Part shown: positions 1-7,562 of the stretch, one piece after another
Position numbering within the stretch: the first letter of the stretch is position 1
Layout of the letters: every line of letters begins with the position of its first letter
DNA from: WHSM01 sp050701635
GTDB lineage: Bacteria; Actinomycetota; Actinomycetes; Mycobacteriales; Micromonosporaceae
NCBI GenBank assembly: GCA_050701635.1
Contig: JBOGDF010000099.1
Coordinates: forward strand, 1 to 15,591
DNA: 15,591 nucleotides
Direction of reading: 5' to 3'
Translations under genes and position numbers: made by a program
Notes under the pieces: generated by a model
Database searches by the model: none
What the model was told of the DNA's origin: nothing
Seen by the model: only the letters and a program-made list of their open reading frames with translations

Positions 1-1
1 G

Positions 2-97
2 CCCACGTACGCCGCCGAGCCGCCGGTCGCCGGCACGGGGCGGGCCGGCGGGCTGCCCGGCTATCCCACCGAGCCGCCGGAGCCGAGGCGTGGATGA
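2..97 (+). CDS. C-terminal tail of an unidentified upstream gene (partial)
   Basis: The frame starting at base 2 is open from the window edge to a TGA at 95-97, giving a 31-residue tail rich in Pro, Gly and Glu that ends in PPEPRRG. It overlaps the GTG start of the DUF58 gene (90) by 8 bases, the tight packing expected of an operon. DUF58 genes are usually preceded by a MoxR-type AAA ATPase or by another membrane component of the same cluster. A MoxR protein with a proline-rich tail is therefore possible, but nothing in these residues identifies the family. Low-complexity tails like this are common in GC-rich actinomycetes. The call as coding rests on the open frame, the overlap and the residue composition only. 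Confidence 0.6.
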   Translation, partial: PTYAAEPPVAGTGRAGGLPGYPTEPPEPRRG

Positions 98-1385
98 CTG
101 GCAGCCGACCCGGGCGCTACGGCGCGCCGTCGGGCTGGTGTGCCTGCTGCTGATCGCGGCGGTGGCGCTCGGCCGGCACGACCTGGCCGTGCTGGCGGTG
201 CCGTTCGCCGTCGGTACGGTGTGGGCGCTGCGGCGCCGGCCGGTGGAGCTGCCGGAGGTCACCGTGGAGACGGCCGAGACCCAGACCGGGGAGGGGCTCG
301 ACGTACCGGCGGTGGTCAGCGTGACCAACCCCGGGCCTGCGGACCTCGGGCCGGTGGTGATCTCGCCCCATGTCTCGCGCTGGCTGCGGCTGCGGGGCGG
401 GGACGCGGTCGCCACCGCGCTGCCCGCGGACCTCGCCGCCGACCTGGACCTGCGGTTCACCGCCTCCCGCTGGGGTCGCCACCGGCTCGGCCCGGTCCGG
501 GTGCAGGCCACCGCCTGCGACAACCTGCTGCGCAGCCGGACCCTGGTGGTGCCGGCGGTGGAGATCCGGGTGCACCCGGTCAACGAACACTTCCACGCCA
601 GCGACGCGATGCCGCGCGCCGCCGGCCTGGCCGGCACCCACCGCTCGCGCCGTCCCGGGGAAGGCGGCGAGCTGGTCGGGGTACGCAAGTTCGCGCCCGG
701 CGACCGGCTGCGGCGCATCGACTGGCGGGTGTCGCTGCGTACCCGGGAGCTGCACGTGGCCGCCACCCTCTCCGACCGGGACGCGGACGTGGTGCTGGTG
801 GTGGACACGCTGCACGAGGCGGGCGAGTCGGGCGGCGTACACGGCAAGGCCAGCGTGCTGGACATCTCCGTACGGGGAGCCGCCGGCGTCGCCGAGCACT
901 ATCTGACCCGGGGCGACCGGGTGTCGCTGCTGGAGTTCGGCCCGCGGCACCGGCAGCTGCGGTCGGCGAGTGGCCGGCTGCACTACCGCGTGGTGCAGGA
1001 GTGGCTGCTGGACACCCACGTGATCGCCGGGCTGCTGGACGTCGGCACCTGGTTGTCCCGGCCGCACCAGCTGCCGACCAACGCGGTGATCGTGGTGTTC
1101 ACACCGCTGCTCGATGAGCGCAGCGCCGAGCTGCTGGCCCGGCTGGCGCGGGCCGGCCGGTTCGTGGTCGCGGTCGACACGCTGCCGCCGCACGCCCGCC
1201 CCGACATCGACTCGGTGTGGCTGGACACGGCCACCCGGCTGTGGCTGCTGGCCCGGCAGAACACCATCGAGGAGCTGGCCGAGCACGGCGTACCGATCGT
1301 GACGTGGCGGGGCGCCGGCAGCCTGGACGAGGTGCTGCGCGACATCTCCCGGATGGCCGGCGCGGCCCGGGGGGTGCCGCGGTGA
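90..1385 (+). CDS. DUF58 domain-containing protein
   Basis: A 431-residue protein. Two hydrophobic segments near the N-terminus (about 13-28 and 32-47) should anchor it in the membrane, with the rest forming a beta-rich region followed by the DUF58/vWA-like domain. The DUF58 hallmark is clear at 192-212: GGELVGVRKF, then PGDRLRRIDW. Next comes a vWA-like strand, DADVVLVVDT (231-240). A canonical MIDAS would read DxSxS; here DT is followed by LHEAG, so metal binding of that type looks degenerate. DUF58 proteins typically sit beside MoxR ATPases and are thought to act in assembly or maturation of envelope complexes; the biochemical role is not established. The GTG at 90 overlaps the upstream stop, and the TGA overlaps the next gene's GTG, so translational coupling is likely. 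Family call is strong, exact role unknown. Confidence 0.93.
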   Translation: MDDWQPTRALRRAVGLVCLLLIAAVALGRHDLAVLAVPFAVGTVWALRRRPVELPEVTVETAETQTGEGLDVPAVVSVTNPGPADLGPVVISPHVSRWLRLRGGDAVATALPADLAADLDLRFTASRWGRHRLGPVRVQATACDNLLRSRTLVVPAVEIRVHPVNEHFHASDAMPRAAGLAGTHRSRRPGEGGELVGVRKFAPGDRLRRIDWRVSLRTRELHVAATLSDRDADVVLVVDTLHEAGESGGVHGKASVLDISVRGAAGVAEHYLTRGDRVSLLEFGPRHRQLRSASGRLHYRVVQEWLLDTHVIAGLLDVGTWLSRPHQLPTNAVIVVFTPLLDERSAELLARLARAGRFVVAVDTLPPHARPDIDSVWLDTATRLWLLARQNTIEELAEHGVPIVTWRGAGSLDEVLRDISRMAGAARGVPR

Positions 1386-1930
1386 ACGTCGTGCTGGGGG
1401 TGCTGGCGGAGCTGCGGCGGGTCAACGCGGGGCCGTTGGCGTTGCGGGCGGTGGCGCTCGGCTCCGGGTTCGCGGCGGTCCTGCTCGCGGTGCCGGCGCC
1501 GGTACGCGGCCCCGGGGTGTGGCTGCTGGCCGGGCTGCTGGCGCTCGGGGCGGCGATCGGCGTGAGCACGCCGTGGGTCTCGGCCCTGGAGTACGTCGCG
1601 GTGCTGGTCTGGTTCGCCACCACCACGATCTACCGGTACGACCTCGACGTCGGCCAGGTGCTCGGGCTCATGTTCGCGCTCTACCTGCACCACAGCGCGT
1701 GCGCGCTGGCCGCCGTACTGCCGGTGGACGCCGTGGTGGCGCCCCGGCTGCTGCGGGACTGGGCGCTGCGTACCGGCGCCGTGCTCACAGTGTCGCTGCT
1801 GGCGGGCGCCGTGATCCTCGCGCTGCCCAGCCTGACCGGCCGCTCCACCTCGGTATGGGTCCCGGTGGCCGGCCTGGTCGCGCTGCTGGCCGCCGGCTAC
1901 CTGGTGGTACGGCTCGCCCGCCGTACCTGA
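1382..1930 (+). CDS. Small polytopic membrane protein in the DUF58 operon
   Basis: A 182-residue protein starting at the GTG at 1382, whose last bases form a GTGA overlap with the DUF58 stop. A longer in-frame extension from 1217 exists but lies wholly inside DUF58 coding sequence and reads as low-complexity Arg/Gly/Ala, so I rejected it. After a short basic start (ELRRVN) there are about five or six hydrophobic segments, including GVWLLAGLLALGAAIGV, VLGLMFALYL and VWVPVAGLVALLAAGYLVV, and the protein ends in a basic RLARRT tail (positive-inside). I do not recognise a named family. Position and coupling suggest it works with the DUF58 protein and the unseen upstream gene, perhaps as a membrane component of a MoxR-DUF58 type complex; that is inference from context. 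Confidence 0.85.
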   Translation: MNVVLGVLAELRRVNAGPLALRAVALGSGFAAVLLAVPAPVRGPGVWLLAGLLALGAAIGVSTPWVSALEYVAVLVWFATTTIYRYDLDVGQVLGLMFALYLHHSACALAAVLPVDAVVAPRLLRDWALRTGAVLTVSLLAGAVILALPSLTGRSTSVWVPVAGLVALLAAGYLVVRLARRT

Positions 1931-1965
1931 GTCCGGCGCCCCGCTGCGGGCTCTCCGGGAAAACG

Positions 1966-1998
1966 TTGTCGCGTTCTGTCGTACCGGAGTCGTAGCGT
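1966..1998 (+). promoter_or_regulatory. Candidate promoter of the drrAB-like operon
   Basis: TAGCGT at 1993-1998 is a good actinobacterial -10 (TANNNT). The only TTG-type hexamer upstream is TTGTCG at 1966-1971, 21 bases away and longer than the usual 16-19, so the -35 is uncertain. A start near 2005 would leave a leader of about 25 bases containing the strong ribosome site. The -10 also overlaps the second copy of a GTCGTA direct repeat. Confidence 0.35.
1978..1994 (+). repeat. Direct repeat GTCGTA x2, 11-base period, over the -10 region
   Basis: GTCGTA occurs at 1978-1983 and again at 1989-1994, one helical turn apart, in the 99-base gap between the membrane-protein gene and the ABC transporter. 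The second copy runs into the candidate -10. Tandem half-sites one turn apart suit a regulator binding one face of DNA, but six-base repeats also occur by chance in GTAC-rich sequence. Confidence 0.3.
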
Positions 1999-2017
1999 GG
2001 TGCCGGTCAGCGACGCG

Positions 2018-2023
2018 GGAGGA
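2018..2023 (+). promoter_or_regulatory. Strong ribosome binding site fixing the drrA-like start
   Basis: GGAGGA at 2018-2023 lies six bases before the ATG at 2030. This favours the ATG over in-frame GTG codons at 1997 and 2024, which would place the site inside or too near the coding region. Confidence 0.7.
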
Positions 2024-2029
2024 GTGACC

Positions 2030-2995
2030 ATGGATCACGCGATCTGGGCCGAGGGGCTGGTGCGGCGGTTCGGGGAGACCACCGCGCTCGACGGGGTGGA
2101 CCTGGCGGTACGCACCGGCACGGTGCTGGGCCTGCTCGGCCCCAACGGAGCAGGCAAGACCACGGCGGTAAGGGTGCTCGCCACGCTGCTGCGACCGGAC
2201 GCCGGGCACGCCACCGTCGGGGGTTACGACGTGGTGAAGCAGGCCCATCAGGTGCGCCAGCTGATCGGGCTCACCGGGCAGTACGCCTCCGTCGACGAGG
2301 CGCTCACCGGCACCGAGAATCTGGTGTTGATCGGCCGGCTGCTCGGGATTCCCCGGCGCGAGGCCAAGCAGCGTGCTCGGGAGCTGCTGGCGCAGTTCCA
2401 CCTCGAAGACGCCGCCGACCGGGCGACCAAGACATACTCCGGCGGGATGCGGCGGCGACTCGATCTGGCCGCCAGCCTGGTCGGCCGGCCCCGGATCCTG
2501 TGCCTGGACGAGCCGACCACGGGGCTGGATCCGCGCAGCCGGCTGGAGCTGTGGGAGCTGATCCGCAATCTGGTCGCCGACGGCGTCACCGTACTGCTGA
2601 CGACTCAGTACCTGGAGGAGGCAGACGTGCTGGCGCACGAGATCGCGGTGATCGACCACGGCCGGGTGATCGCCACCGGCACCCCGGAGGAGCTGAAGGC
2701 GAAGACCGGGTCCCAGACTCTGGCGGTACGCCCGGCTGACCCCGACCAGCTCGCCACGGTGGTCTCTACCGTGGCGTCGCTCGCGCTCGGGGAGCCGGAG
2801 GTGGCCGGCCAGCTGGTCACCGCCACCGTCACCGACCCCGCGGTGCTGCCCGCGGTGGTACGCCGGCTCGACGAGGCCGGCGTGGTGGTCACCGAGCTGG
2901 CGTTGCGCAGCGCCAGCCTGAACGAAGTGTTCCTGTCGCTGACCGGGCACAAGGCCTCCGAAGACACCGACGAGACCGAGGGGGCCGTCCGATGA
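2030..2995 (+). CDS. ABC transporter ATP-binding protein, DrrA (daunorubicin-resistance) type
   Basis: A 321-residue ATPase subunit that would power export of a hydrophobic substrate through the membrane partner encoded next. All nucleotide-binding motifs are present: Walker A GPNGAGKTT (37-45), Q-loop Gln about 84 in TGQYASVDE, signature YSGGMRRRLDLA (136-147), Walker B ILCLDEPTTGLDP (156-168). The switch position reads TTQYLEEAD (191-199) with Gln where most ABC ATPases have His; that is typical of the DrrA subfamily rather than a defect. After the ATPase core there is a C-terminal domain of roughly 100 residues, also usual for DrrA proteins. The ATG at 2030 is chosen from GGAGGA six bases upstream. 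The stop overlaps the permease start (ATGA). Substrate unknown: no biosynthetic genes lie nearby, so a lipid, self-resistance or housekeeping export role are all open. Confidence 0.95.
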   Translation: MDHAIWAEGLVRRFGETTALDGVDLAVRTGTVLGLLGPNGAGKTTAVRVLATLLRPDAGHATVGGYDVVKQAHQVRQLIGLTGQYASVDEALTGTENLVLIGRLLGIPRREAKQRARELLAQFHLEDAADRATKTYSGGMRRRLDLAASLVGRPRILCLDEPTTGLDPRSRLELWELIRNLVADGVTVLLTTQYLEEADVLAHEIAVIDHGRVIATGTPEELKAKTGSQTLAVRPADPDQLATVVSTVASLALGEPEVAGQLVTATVTDPAVLPAVVRRLDEAGVVVTELALRSASLNEVFLSLTGHKASEDTDETEGAVR

Positions 2996-3792
2996 CCGCC
3001 GTCGCCACCACGACCCCGACACCGCGTGTCACCCCGCTGGAGGGGCTGCGCCAGACGCTGACCCTGGCGTGGCGCACCATCGTGCAGATCCGGCACAACC
3101 CGTGGGAGCTGGGCGACTTCAGCTTCCAGCCGATCATGTTCCTGCTGCTCTTCACGTACGTGTTCGGCGGCGCGATCGGGGGCACGCCCGGCAAGTATCT
3201 GACCTTCGCGCTGCCCGGCATCATCGTGATGAACATGCTGTTCGTGACCATGTATGTCGGGATGGGGCTGAACATGGACCTGACCAAAGGCGTGTTCGAC
3301 CGGCTGCGGGCGCTGCCGGTGGCGCGCTGGGCGCCGCTGAGTGGACGGATCACCGCCGACCTGGTCAAGCAGGCGTGGTCGATCGCGCTGCTGCTCGGCG
3401 TCGGCGCGCTGATGGGCTTCCGGGTCGGTACGTCGCTGCCGGCGGTGCTGTGGGCGGTGGTGCTGATCCTGCTGTTCGCGCTGGCGTTCTCCTGGGTGTC
3501 GGTGCTGGTCGGCGTGGTCGCCCAGAATCCGGAGCAGGTGCAGCTGTTCGGCTTCACCGCGCTGTTCCCGGTGACGTTCGTCAGCAATGTGTTCGTGAAG
3601 ACCGAGACGATGCCGGGGTGGCTGCAGGCGGTCGTGAAGGTCAACCCGATCAGCCTGCTGTCGGACACCGCGCGGGGTCTGATGGTGGGTGGCCCGGTGG
3701 CCGAGCCGGCGTTCTGGACCCTGGTGTGGGCGGTGGGCATCACCGCCGTCTTCGCGCCACTGTCGGTATGGGTGCTGCGCCGCCGGCTGTAA
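2992..3792 (+). CDS. ABC-2 type transporter permease, DrrB type
   Basis: A 266-residue integral membrane subunit. After a cytoplasmic start of about 45 residues containing RIVQ-type and NPWELGDFSF segments, about six hydrophobic helices follow, for example PIMFLLLFTYVFGGAIGG, YLTFALPGIIVMNMLFVTM and AVLWAVVLILLFALAFSWV. The segment MDLTKGVFDRLRALPVARWA is the cytoplasmic loop characteristic of ABC-2 permeases (FDRLRALP). The late segment AVVKVNPISLLSDTARGLM matches the conserved NP/ARGL region of DrrB proteins. The ATG overlaps the ATPase stop by four bases, so the two subunits should be made in equal amounts; a dimer of each would form the exporter. No third (DrrC-like) gene is present. No clear terminator hairpin follows in the 88 bases before the next gene. 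Confidence 0.94.
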   Translation: MTAVATTTPTPRVTPLEGLRQTLTLAWRTIVQIRHNPWELGDFSFQPIMFLLLFTYVFGGAIGGTPGKYLTFALPGIIVMNMLFVTMYVGMGLNMDLTKGVFDRLRALPVARWAPLSGRITADLVKQAWSIALLLGVGALMGFRVGTSLPAVLWAVVLILLFALAFSWVSVLVGVVAQNPEQVQLFGFTALFPVTFVSNVFVKTETMPGWLQAVVKVNPISLLSDTARGLMVGGPVAEPAFWTLVWAVGITAVFAPLSVWVLRRRL

Positions 3793-3833
3793 CGCTTGGC
3801 GGGTGCCGGGTACGTGACGGCGGTCGCGTTGTG

Positions 3834-3844
3834 GGCGACTCGCC
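3834..3844. promoter_or_regulatory. Perfect short dyad upstream of the ndh promoter
   Basis: GGCGA-C-TCGCC at 3834-3844 is an 11-base palindrome with a one-base centre. It ends immediately before the expected -35 position of the ndh promoter. It could be an operator, but short GC palindromes are common here. It is not the Rex consensus. Confidence 0.25.
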
Positions 3845-3867
3845 GCGCTCGGCCCGCGGCCCGGGGC

Positions 3868-3873
3868 TAGCGT
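3868..3873 (+). promoter_or_regulatory. -10 element of a probable leaderless ndh promoter
   Basis: TAGCGT at 3868-3873 is followed by seven bases and then the GTG at 3881. That spacing puts the transcription start at, or one base from, the start codon. No Shine-Dalgarno sequence stands before the GTG, which fits a leaderless mRNA. I see no convincing -35 at the expected 3844-3850. Confidence 0.55.
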
Positions 3874-3880
3874 GGGATAC

Positions 3881-5239
3881 GTGAAGCCGAAGCGGATCCT
3901 TCTGGTCGGGGCCGGGCATGTCGGGCTGTACGTCGCCCTGCGGCTGGCGAAGAAGCTGTCCACGCGGCGGGCCGAGATCGTGGTGGTCGACCCGCAGCCG
4001 CACATGACGTACCAGCCGTTCCTGCCGGAGGCGGCGGCGGGTTCGATCGAGCCCCGGCACTGCGTGGCGCCGCTGCGCCGGGTGCTCAAGGGCGCCGAGG
4101 TGCTGGCCGGCGAGGTCACCCGGGTGGAGCACGCGCGGCGTACCGCGACGGTGCAGCCGATCACCGGGCCGGCCCGCGAGCTGCGGTACGACGAGATCGT
4201 GGTGGCGCCCGGCTCGGTGTCCCGTACGCTGCCGATCCCCGGGCTCAAGGAGTTCGCCGTCGGGTTCAAGACGATCGGCGAGGCGATCTGGCTGCGTAAC
4301 CACGTACTGTCCCGGCTGGACATCGCCGCCACCACCGACGACCCCGCGACGCGCCAGCGGGCGCTGACGTTCGTGCTGGTCGGCGGGGGGTACGCCGGCA
4401 TCGAGGCGATCGCAGAGCTGGAGGACATGGCGCGGGACGCGATCGACGACTACCCCGAGCTCGACACCAAAGACATGCGCTGGGTGCTGGTGGAGGCGAC
4501 CCGCCGGATCCTCCCCGAGGTGGACCCGGACATGGGCGCGTACACGGTCCGGCAACTCCTCGAGCGCAAGCTGGACATCCGGCTGGAGACCCGGCTGGAG
4601 TCCTGTGTGGACGGACACGTGGTGCTCTCCGACGGCGAGGAGTTCGACGCCGACACCGTGGTGTGGACCGCCGGCGTGAAGCCGCACCCGATGCTGGCGG
4701 AGACCGACCTGCCGCGCGACGAGAAGGGCCGGGTCACCTGTCTGCCCACGCTGCAGGTGGTCAACCCGGACGGCACGGTGCTGGACGGGGCGTGGAGCGC
4801 GGGCGACTGCGCGGCGGTGCCCGACCTGACCGCCGCCGAGCCCGGCACGCTCTGCTCACCCAGCGCGCAGCACGCCGTACGCCAGGCGAAGCGGCTCGCC
4901 GACAACATCGCGGCGAAGCTGAAGGGCCGGCAGATCGTCGACTACAAGCACAAGCACGCCGGCAGCGTCGCCAGCCTCGGGCTGCACCGTGGGGTCGCCC
5001 AGGTGTACGGCATCAAGCTGCGCGGCCTCCCGGCATGGTTCATGCACCGGTCGTACCACCTGAGTCGGATTCCGAGCTTCAACCGCAAGGTACGCGTGGT
5101 GCTGGACTGGACGCTGGCGCTGTTCCTGAAGCGCGAGGTGGTCTCCCTCGGCCAGCTGCACGTACCCCGCGAGTCCTTCTCCGAGCACGCCGTCCCGGCG
5201 GCCGAGTACGCCGCCACGCCGAGCGAGCGCGCCAGCTGA
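3881..5239 (+). CDS. ndh: Type II NADH dehydrogenase (NADH:quinone oxidoreductase)
   Basis: A 452-residue flavoprotein of the pyridine nucleotide-disulphide reductase fold that would pass electrons from NADH to membrane quinone without pumping protons. The FAD-binding Rossmann motif is at 7-15 (LVGAGHVG), the NAD-binding motif at 165-175 (FVLVGGGYAGIE region), and the second FAD contact at 303-312 (GAWSAGDCAA). SAQHAVRQAK (328-337) matches the AQ-containing quinone-site motif of NDH-2. The C-terminal stretch from about 385 (WFMHRSYHLSRIPSF, then VVLDWTLALFLKREVV) is the amphipathic, membrane-attaching region. I place the start at the GTG at 3881, giving MKPKRILLVG; a GTG nine bases earlier overlaps the -10. 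Length is normal for actinobacterial Ndh. It is convergent with the next gene, only six bases apart, with no clear terminator between. A different FAD-linked quinone reductase is possible but less likely. Confidence 0.93.
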   Translation: MKPKRILLVGAGHVGLYVALRLAKKLSTRRAEIVVVDPQPHMTYQPFLPEAAAGSIEPRHCVAPLRRVLKGAEVLAGEVTRVEHARRTATVQPITGPARELRYDEIVVAPGSVSRTLPIPGLKEFAVGFKTIGEAIWLRNHVLSRLDIAATTDDPATRQRALTFVLVGGGYAGIEAIAELEDMARDAIDDYPELDTKDMRWVLVEATRRILPEVDPDMGAYTVRQLLERKLDIRLETRLESCVDGHVVLSDGEEFDADTVVWTAGVKPHPMLAETDLPRDEKGRVTCLPTLQVVNPDGTVLDGAWSAGDCAAVPDLTAAEPGTLCSPSAQHAVRQAKRLADNIAAKLKGRQIVDYKHKHAGSVASLGLHRGVAQVYGIKLRGLPAWFMHRSYHLSRIPSFNRKVRVVLDWTLALFLKREVVSLGQLHVPRESFSEHAVPAAEYAATPSERAS

Positions 5240-5245
5240 CGCGTA

Positions 5246-5737
5246 CTACGGCTGCGACCCGGTACGCCGCCGGCCGGCCCGCAGCAGGTACGCCGACCAG
5301 CTCACCGTCCACAGCAGCACTACCAGCGCGGCGGGCGCGCCGAACAGGATGACCAGCCCGGCGCCGATGTTGGCGCCGATCCCGCCCGCGGTGAGCACCC
5401 GCCAGCCGAAGCCGGCGAAGAGCCCGTACGCCAGCAGCGGCGCCAGCGTGAGCCACCACAGTGGATCGAACTCGCGGCGGCGGGTGGCGCGTACCAGCTG
5501 CACCGCGCACAGCACGGCGACCACGGCGCACAGCGCGCCCAGGACGTGCTCGGCGACACCGAGCTGGAGCGGCCGCAGGAAGTAGTCGGTGTCGGGGCCG
5601 GGCGGCACCTCGGACACGTCTCCGATCAGCCACGCGGCCACCACGGGTACGGAGATCACCAGCCCGATGCCGGCGGTCAGATTGAGGCCGGTCCGGCTGT
5701 CGTGGCGTACGGCGTGGGTCGCTGGTTCCGTCGTCAT
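5246..5737 (-). CDS. Four-helix membrane protein of unknown function
   Basis: A 163-residue protein with a polar N-terminus (MTTEPATHAVRHDSRTG) and four hydrophobic segments: LTAGIGLVISVPVVAAWLIG, VLGALCAVVAVLCAVQLV, PLWWLTLAPLLAYGLFAGF and IGAGLVILFGAPAALVVLLW. A basic tail (RAGRRRTGSQP) suggests a cytoplasmic C-terminus. The motif VPPGPDTDYFLRPLQLGVAEHV sits in the first outside loop. I do not recognise the family. The start is the ATG at 5737. No Shine-Dalgarno sequence precedes it; instead CAGACT lies exactly six bases upstream, a one-mismatch -10 at leaderless spacing, so it may have its own promoter. It is codirectional with the large membrane protein, 64 bases downstream of that gene's stop, so cotranscription is also possible. 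Confidence 0.82.
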   Translation of the reverse strand: MTTEPATHAVRHDSRTGLNLTAGIGLVISVPVVAAWLIGDVSEVPPGPDTDYFLRPLQLGVAEHVLGALCAVVAVLCAVQLVRATRRREFDPLWWLTLAPLLAYGLFAGFGWRVLTAGGIGANIGAGLVILFGAPAALVVLLWTVSWSAYLLRAGRRRTGSQP

Positions 5738-5770
5738 GCCAGCAGTCTGGTCGCGCGCCGCCGGCTTTGC

Positions 5771-5788
5771 GTGAGTATTGGTACTTAC
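5771..5788. promoter_or_regulatory. Near-perfect 18-base dyad upstream of the small membrane-protein gene
   Basis: GTGAGTA (5771-5777), spacer TTGG, TACTTAC (5782-5788): six of seven arm positions pair. It is unusually AT-rich for the region and sits 34 bases upstream of the minus-strand ATG at 5737, within the 64-base gap between two codirectional genes. That is a plausible place for a repressor or activator site controlling 5246-5737. No regulator gene is adjacent. Confidence 0.35.
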
Positions 5789-5801
5789 CGCGGCATGGGC
5801 A

Positions 5802-7562
5802 CTAGCGGGGGGTCACGTCCCACATCCAGACACCGCCGACGTGCCGCCCGGGCCGTTCGAGCAGCTCGGCCACGGTGGTACGCAGCGCGTCGGCCTGCGG
5901 TGTGTCGTCGGCGATCACCACGCAGTCGGCCCGCCAGAACTCCAGGTCGGCCGCGGCCTGGTGGCGCTCGGCGGGGCCGACGGTGGGCACCGTGCCGCTG
6001 ACCACCACCTGGTCCAGCAGCGCCGCGGTGGGCTGCGAGTACGTACCCACCGAGGCTTCTCCGCCCGCGGCGTACGGGCCGATGAAGAAGCCCTGGGGCA
6101 GCGCGAACTCGTCCCCGGCGGCGGCCGCCCAGCCCATCGCGGTCGGCTCCGGCGAGGACGGCAGCGGCACCGGCACCAAGGTGCCACCCGGCCGGACACA
6201 CGTACGCCACTGCCCGGAGGTGATGAACTCCGGCACCGGCGCGCGGTCGCGTACCGGCATCGGGGTCGGGAACAGCGGCAGCAGCGCCACCCCGAGGGCG
6301 ATCGCCACCGCGACCTGGCCGCGGCCCGGCAGGCTCCGCGCCCGGTCGACCCCGAGCGCGAGCAGGATGCCGAAGATCGGGATCAGCGGCAGCGTGTAGC
6401 GCATCGGCAGCGCCGAGTCGACCACCGGCAGGTGCCCGATCAGCGCCCACGGCCCGGGCACCCCGGTCGGCTCGCCGGCGACGGTGATCTCCGGTCCCAG
6501 CGCCAGCAGCGCCAGGACCAGGCCGGTCAGCGCCAGCGCCTTCACCTCGGTACGCCGCCACAACCAGGCGCAGCCGGCCACCACCACCAGCAACAGCGGC
6601 CACCCGTAGAACGCGTTGTGCTCCGACGCCCCGGTGGTCACCCTGCTGGCGGTCGCCATGTCGCCCGCCAGCGACAGCCCCGGGTACGTCACGAACGACA
6701 TCACGTCCGCGGAGAAGAACGCTCCCGAGAACACCCCGTTCGGCACGCTGCCGGGGCCGGCGAACTGCACCCACAGCGGGTAGGCCAGCACCAGCACCGC
6801 CACCCCGGTGGTGGTGGCCAGCCCGAGCAGGGCGCGGGGGAGTCGGCGGGCCGCCTCGGGACGGTCGAGCACGGCGTACCACCCGACGAAGAGTGCGCAG
6901 CTGACCGCGGTGAGGAACAGCACCTCCTCGCCGCCGAACAGCTGCAGACACACCACCCCGGCGAGCAGCGCGCCGTCGCGTACCGGCCTTGCGCCGTCGA
7001 GCAACCGCAACACCAGAAATATCAGCAGTGGTACGCCGAACTGCGCCGCGATGTGCGGATGCCCGTTGGCCTGCGACACCATGCCCGGCGCGAAGCCGCA
7101 GAAGCCGCCGCCCACCGCCGCCGCCAGCGGGCCCACCCCGGACCGGCGGGACAGCAGCAGATACCACCCGATCGCGGTGCCGCCGAGCGCCAGCGTCACC
7201 AGCAGCGCGAACGAGACGGGCGCCCCGAACAGCGCGGTCACCGGCGCCAGCAGCAGCCCGTACAGCAGCAGCGACGCGTTCGCCATCAGGTTGACCCCGT
7301 CGGGGGCGTTGAGCCGGTCGGTGACCAGCATCCCGTCGCCCTGCCAGGGCAGCAGCCCGTGCGCCAGGAACCACTCGTTGAGCGTCTGGTCCTGCCAGTT
7401 CAGCGCCAGCACGTGCCCCGCCGGGTCCAGCCACAACCCGTACGTCAACCAGCCGGCCAGCGCCAGGTAGCCCAGGCAGACGCCGAGGTCCGTACGGCGG
7501 CCCGAGCGGGCGGGTGGCGCGGCGTCGGTGGCCGGCTCGGTCGTGGTGGGCTGCGACGTCAC
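5802..7562 (-). CDS. Large polytopic membrane protein, GT-C/YfhO-like
   Basis: A protein of about 586 residues with a hydrophilic N-terminus (MTSQPTTTEPATDAAPPARS), roughly a dozen membrane helices, and an extracytoplasmic C-terminal region of about 130 residues ending GGVWMWDVTPR. The first outside loop carries LNWQDQTLNEWFLAHG and then NAPDGVNLMANASLLLYG. A P-DGVNLM segment followed by G-LLAP-T-LFG is familiar from a large actinobacterial family usually annotated as hypothetical or GT-C/YfhO-like. GT-C enzymes use polyprenyl-phosphate sugars and carry an acidic catalytic residue in this loop, so sugar transfer outside the membrane is a reasonable guess, unproven. The start is uncertain: I prefer the GTG at 7562; an in-frame GTG at 7589 and TTG at 7619 also exist. 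TTGTCA (7619-7614) with TACCGG 18 bases on is a weak candidate promoter for the 7562 start. Confidence 0.85.
   Translation of the reverse strand: MTSQPTTTEPATDAAPPARSGRRTDLGVCLGYLALAGWLTYGLWLDPAGHVLALNWQDQTLNEWFLAHGLLPWQGDGMLVTDRLNAPDGVNLMANASLLLYGLLLAPVTALFGAPVSFALLVTLALGGTAIGWYLLLSRRSGVGPLAAAVGGGFCGFAPGMVSQANGHPHIAAQFGVPLLIFLVLRLLDGARPVRDGALLAGVVCLQLFGGEEVLFLTAVSCALFVGWYAVLDRPEAARRLPRALLGLATTTGVAVLVLAYPLWVQFAGPGSVPNGVFSGAFFSADVMSFVTYPGLSLAGDMATASRVTTGASEHNAFYGWPLLLVVVAGCAWLWRRTEVKALALTGLVLALLALGPEITVAGEPTGVPGPWALIGHLPVVDSALPMRYTLPLIPIFGILLALGVDRARSLPGRGQVAVAIALGVALLPLFPTPMPVRDRAPVPEFITSGQWRTCVRPGGTLVPVPLPSSPEPTAMGWAAAAGDEFALPQGFFIGPYAAGGEASVGTYSQPTAALLDQVVVSGTVPTVGPAERHQAAADLEFWRADCVVIADDTPQADALRTTVAELLERPGRHVGGVWMWDVTPR

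Noticed and set aside
2600..2611. Inactivated H-loop in the DrrA-type ATPase (TTQYL rather than a His)
   Set aside because: Gln at this position is a known trait of the DrrA subfamily, not damage.
983..3022. A 679-codon minus-strand open frame across DUF58, the membrane protein and the ATPase
   Set aside because: It crosses three well-supported plus-strand genes and reads as Gln/Arg/Gly/His-rich shadow sequence.
3827..3844. A Rex operator upstream of ndh (TTGTG at 3829-3833)
   Set aside because: Only the left half-site is present. The matching CACAA half is missing and the following bases are GC-rich.
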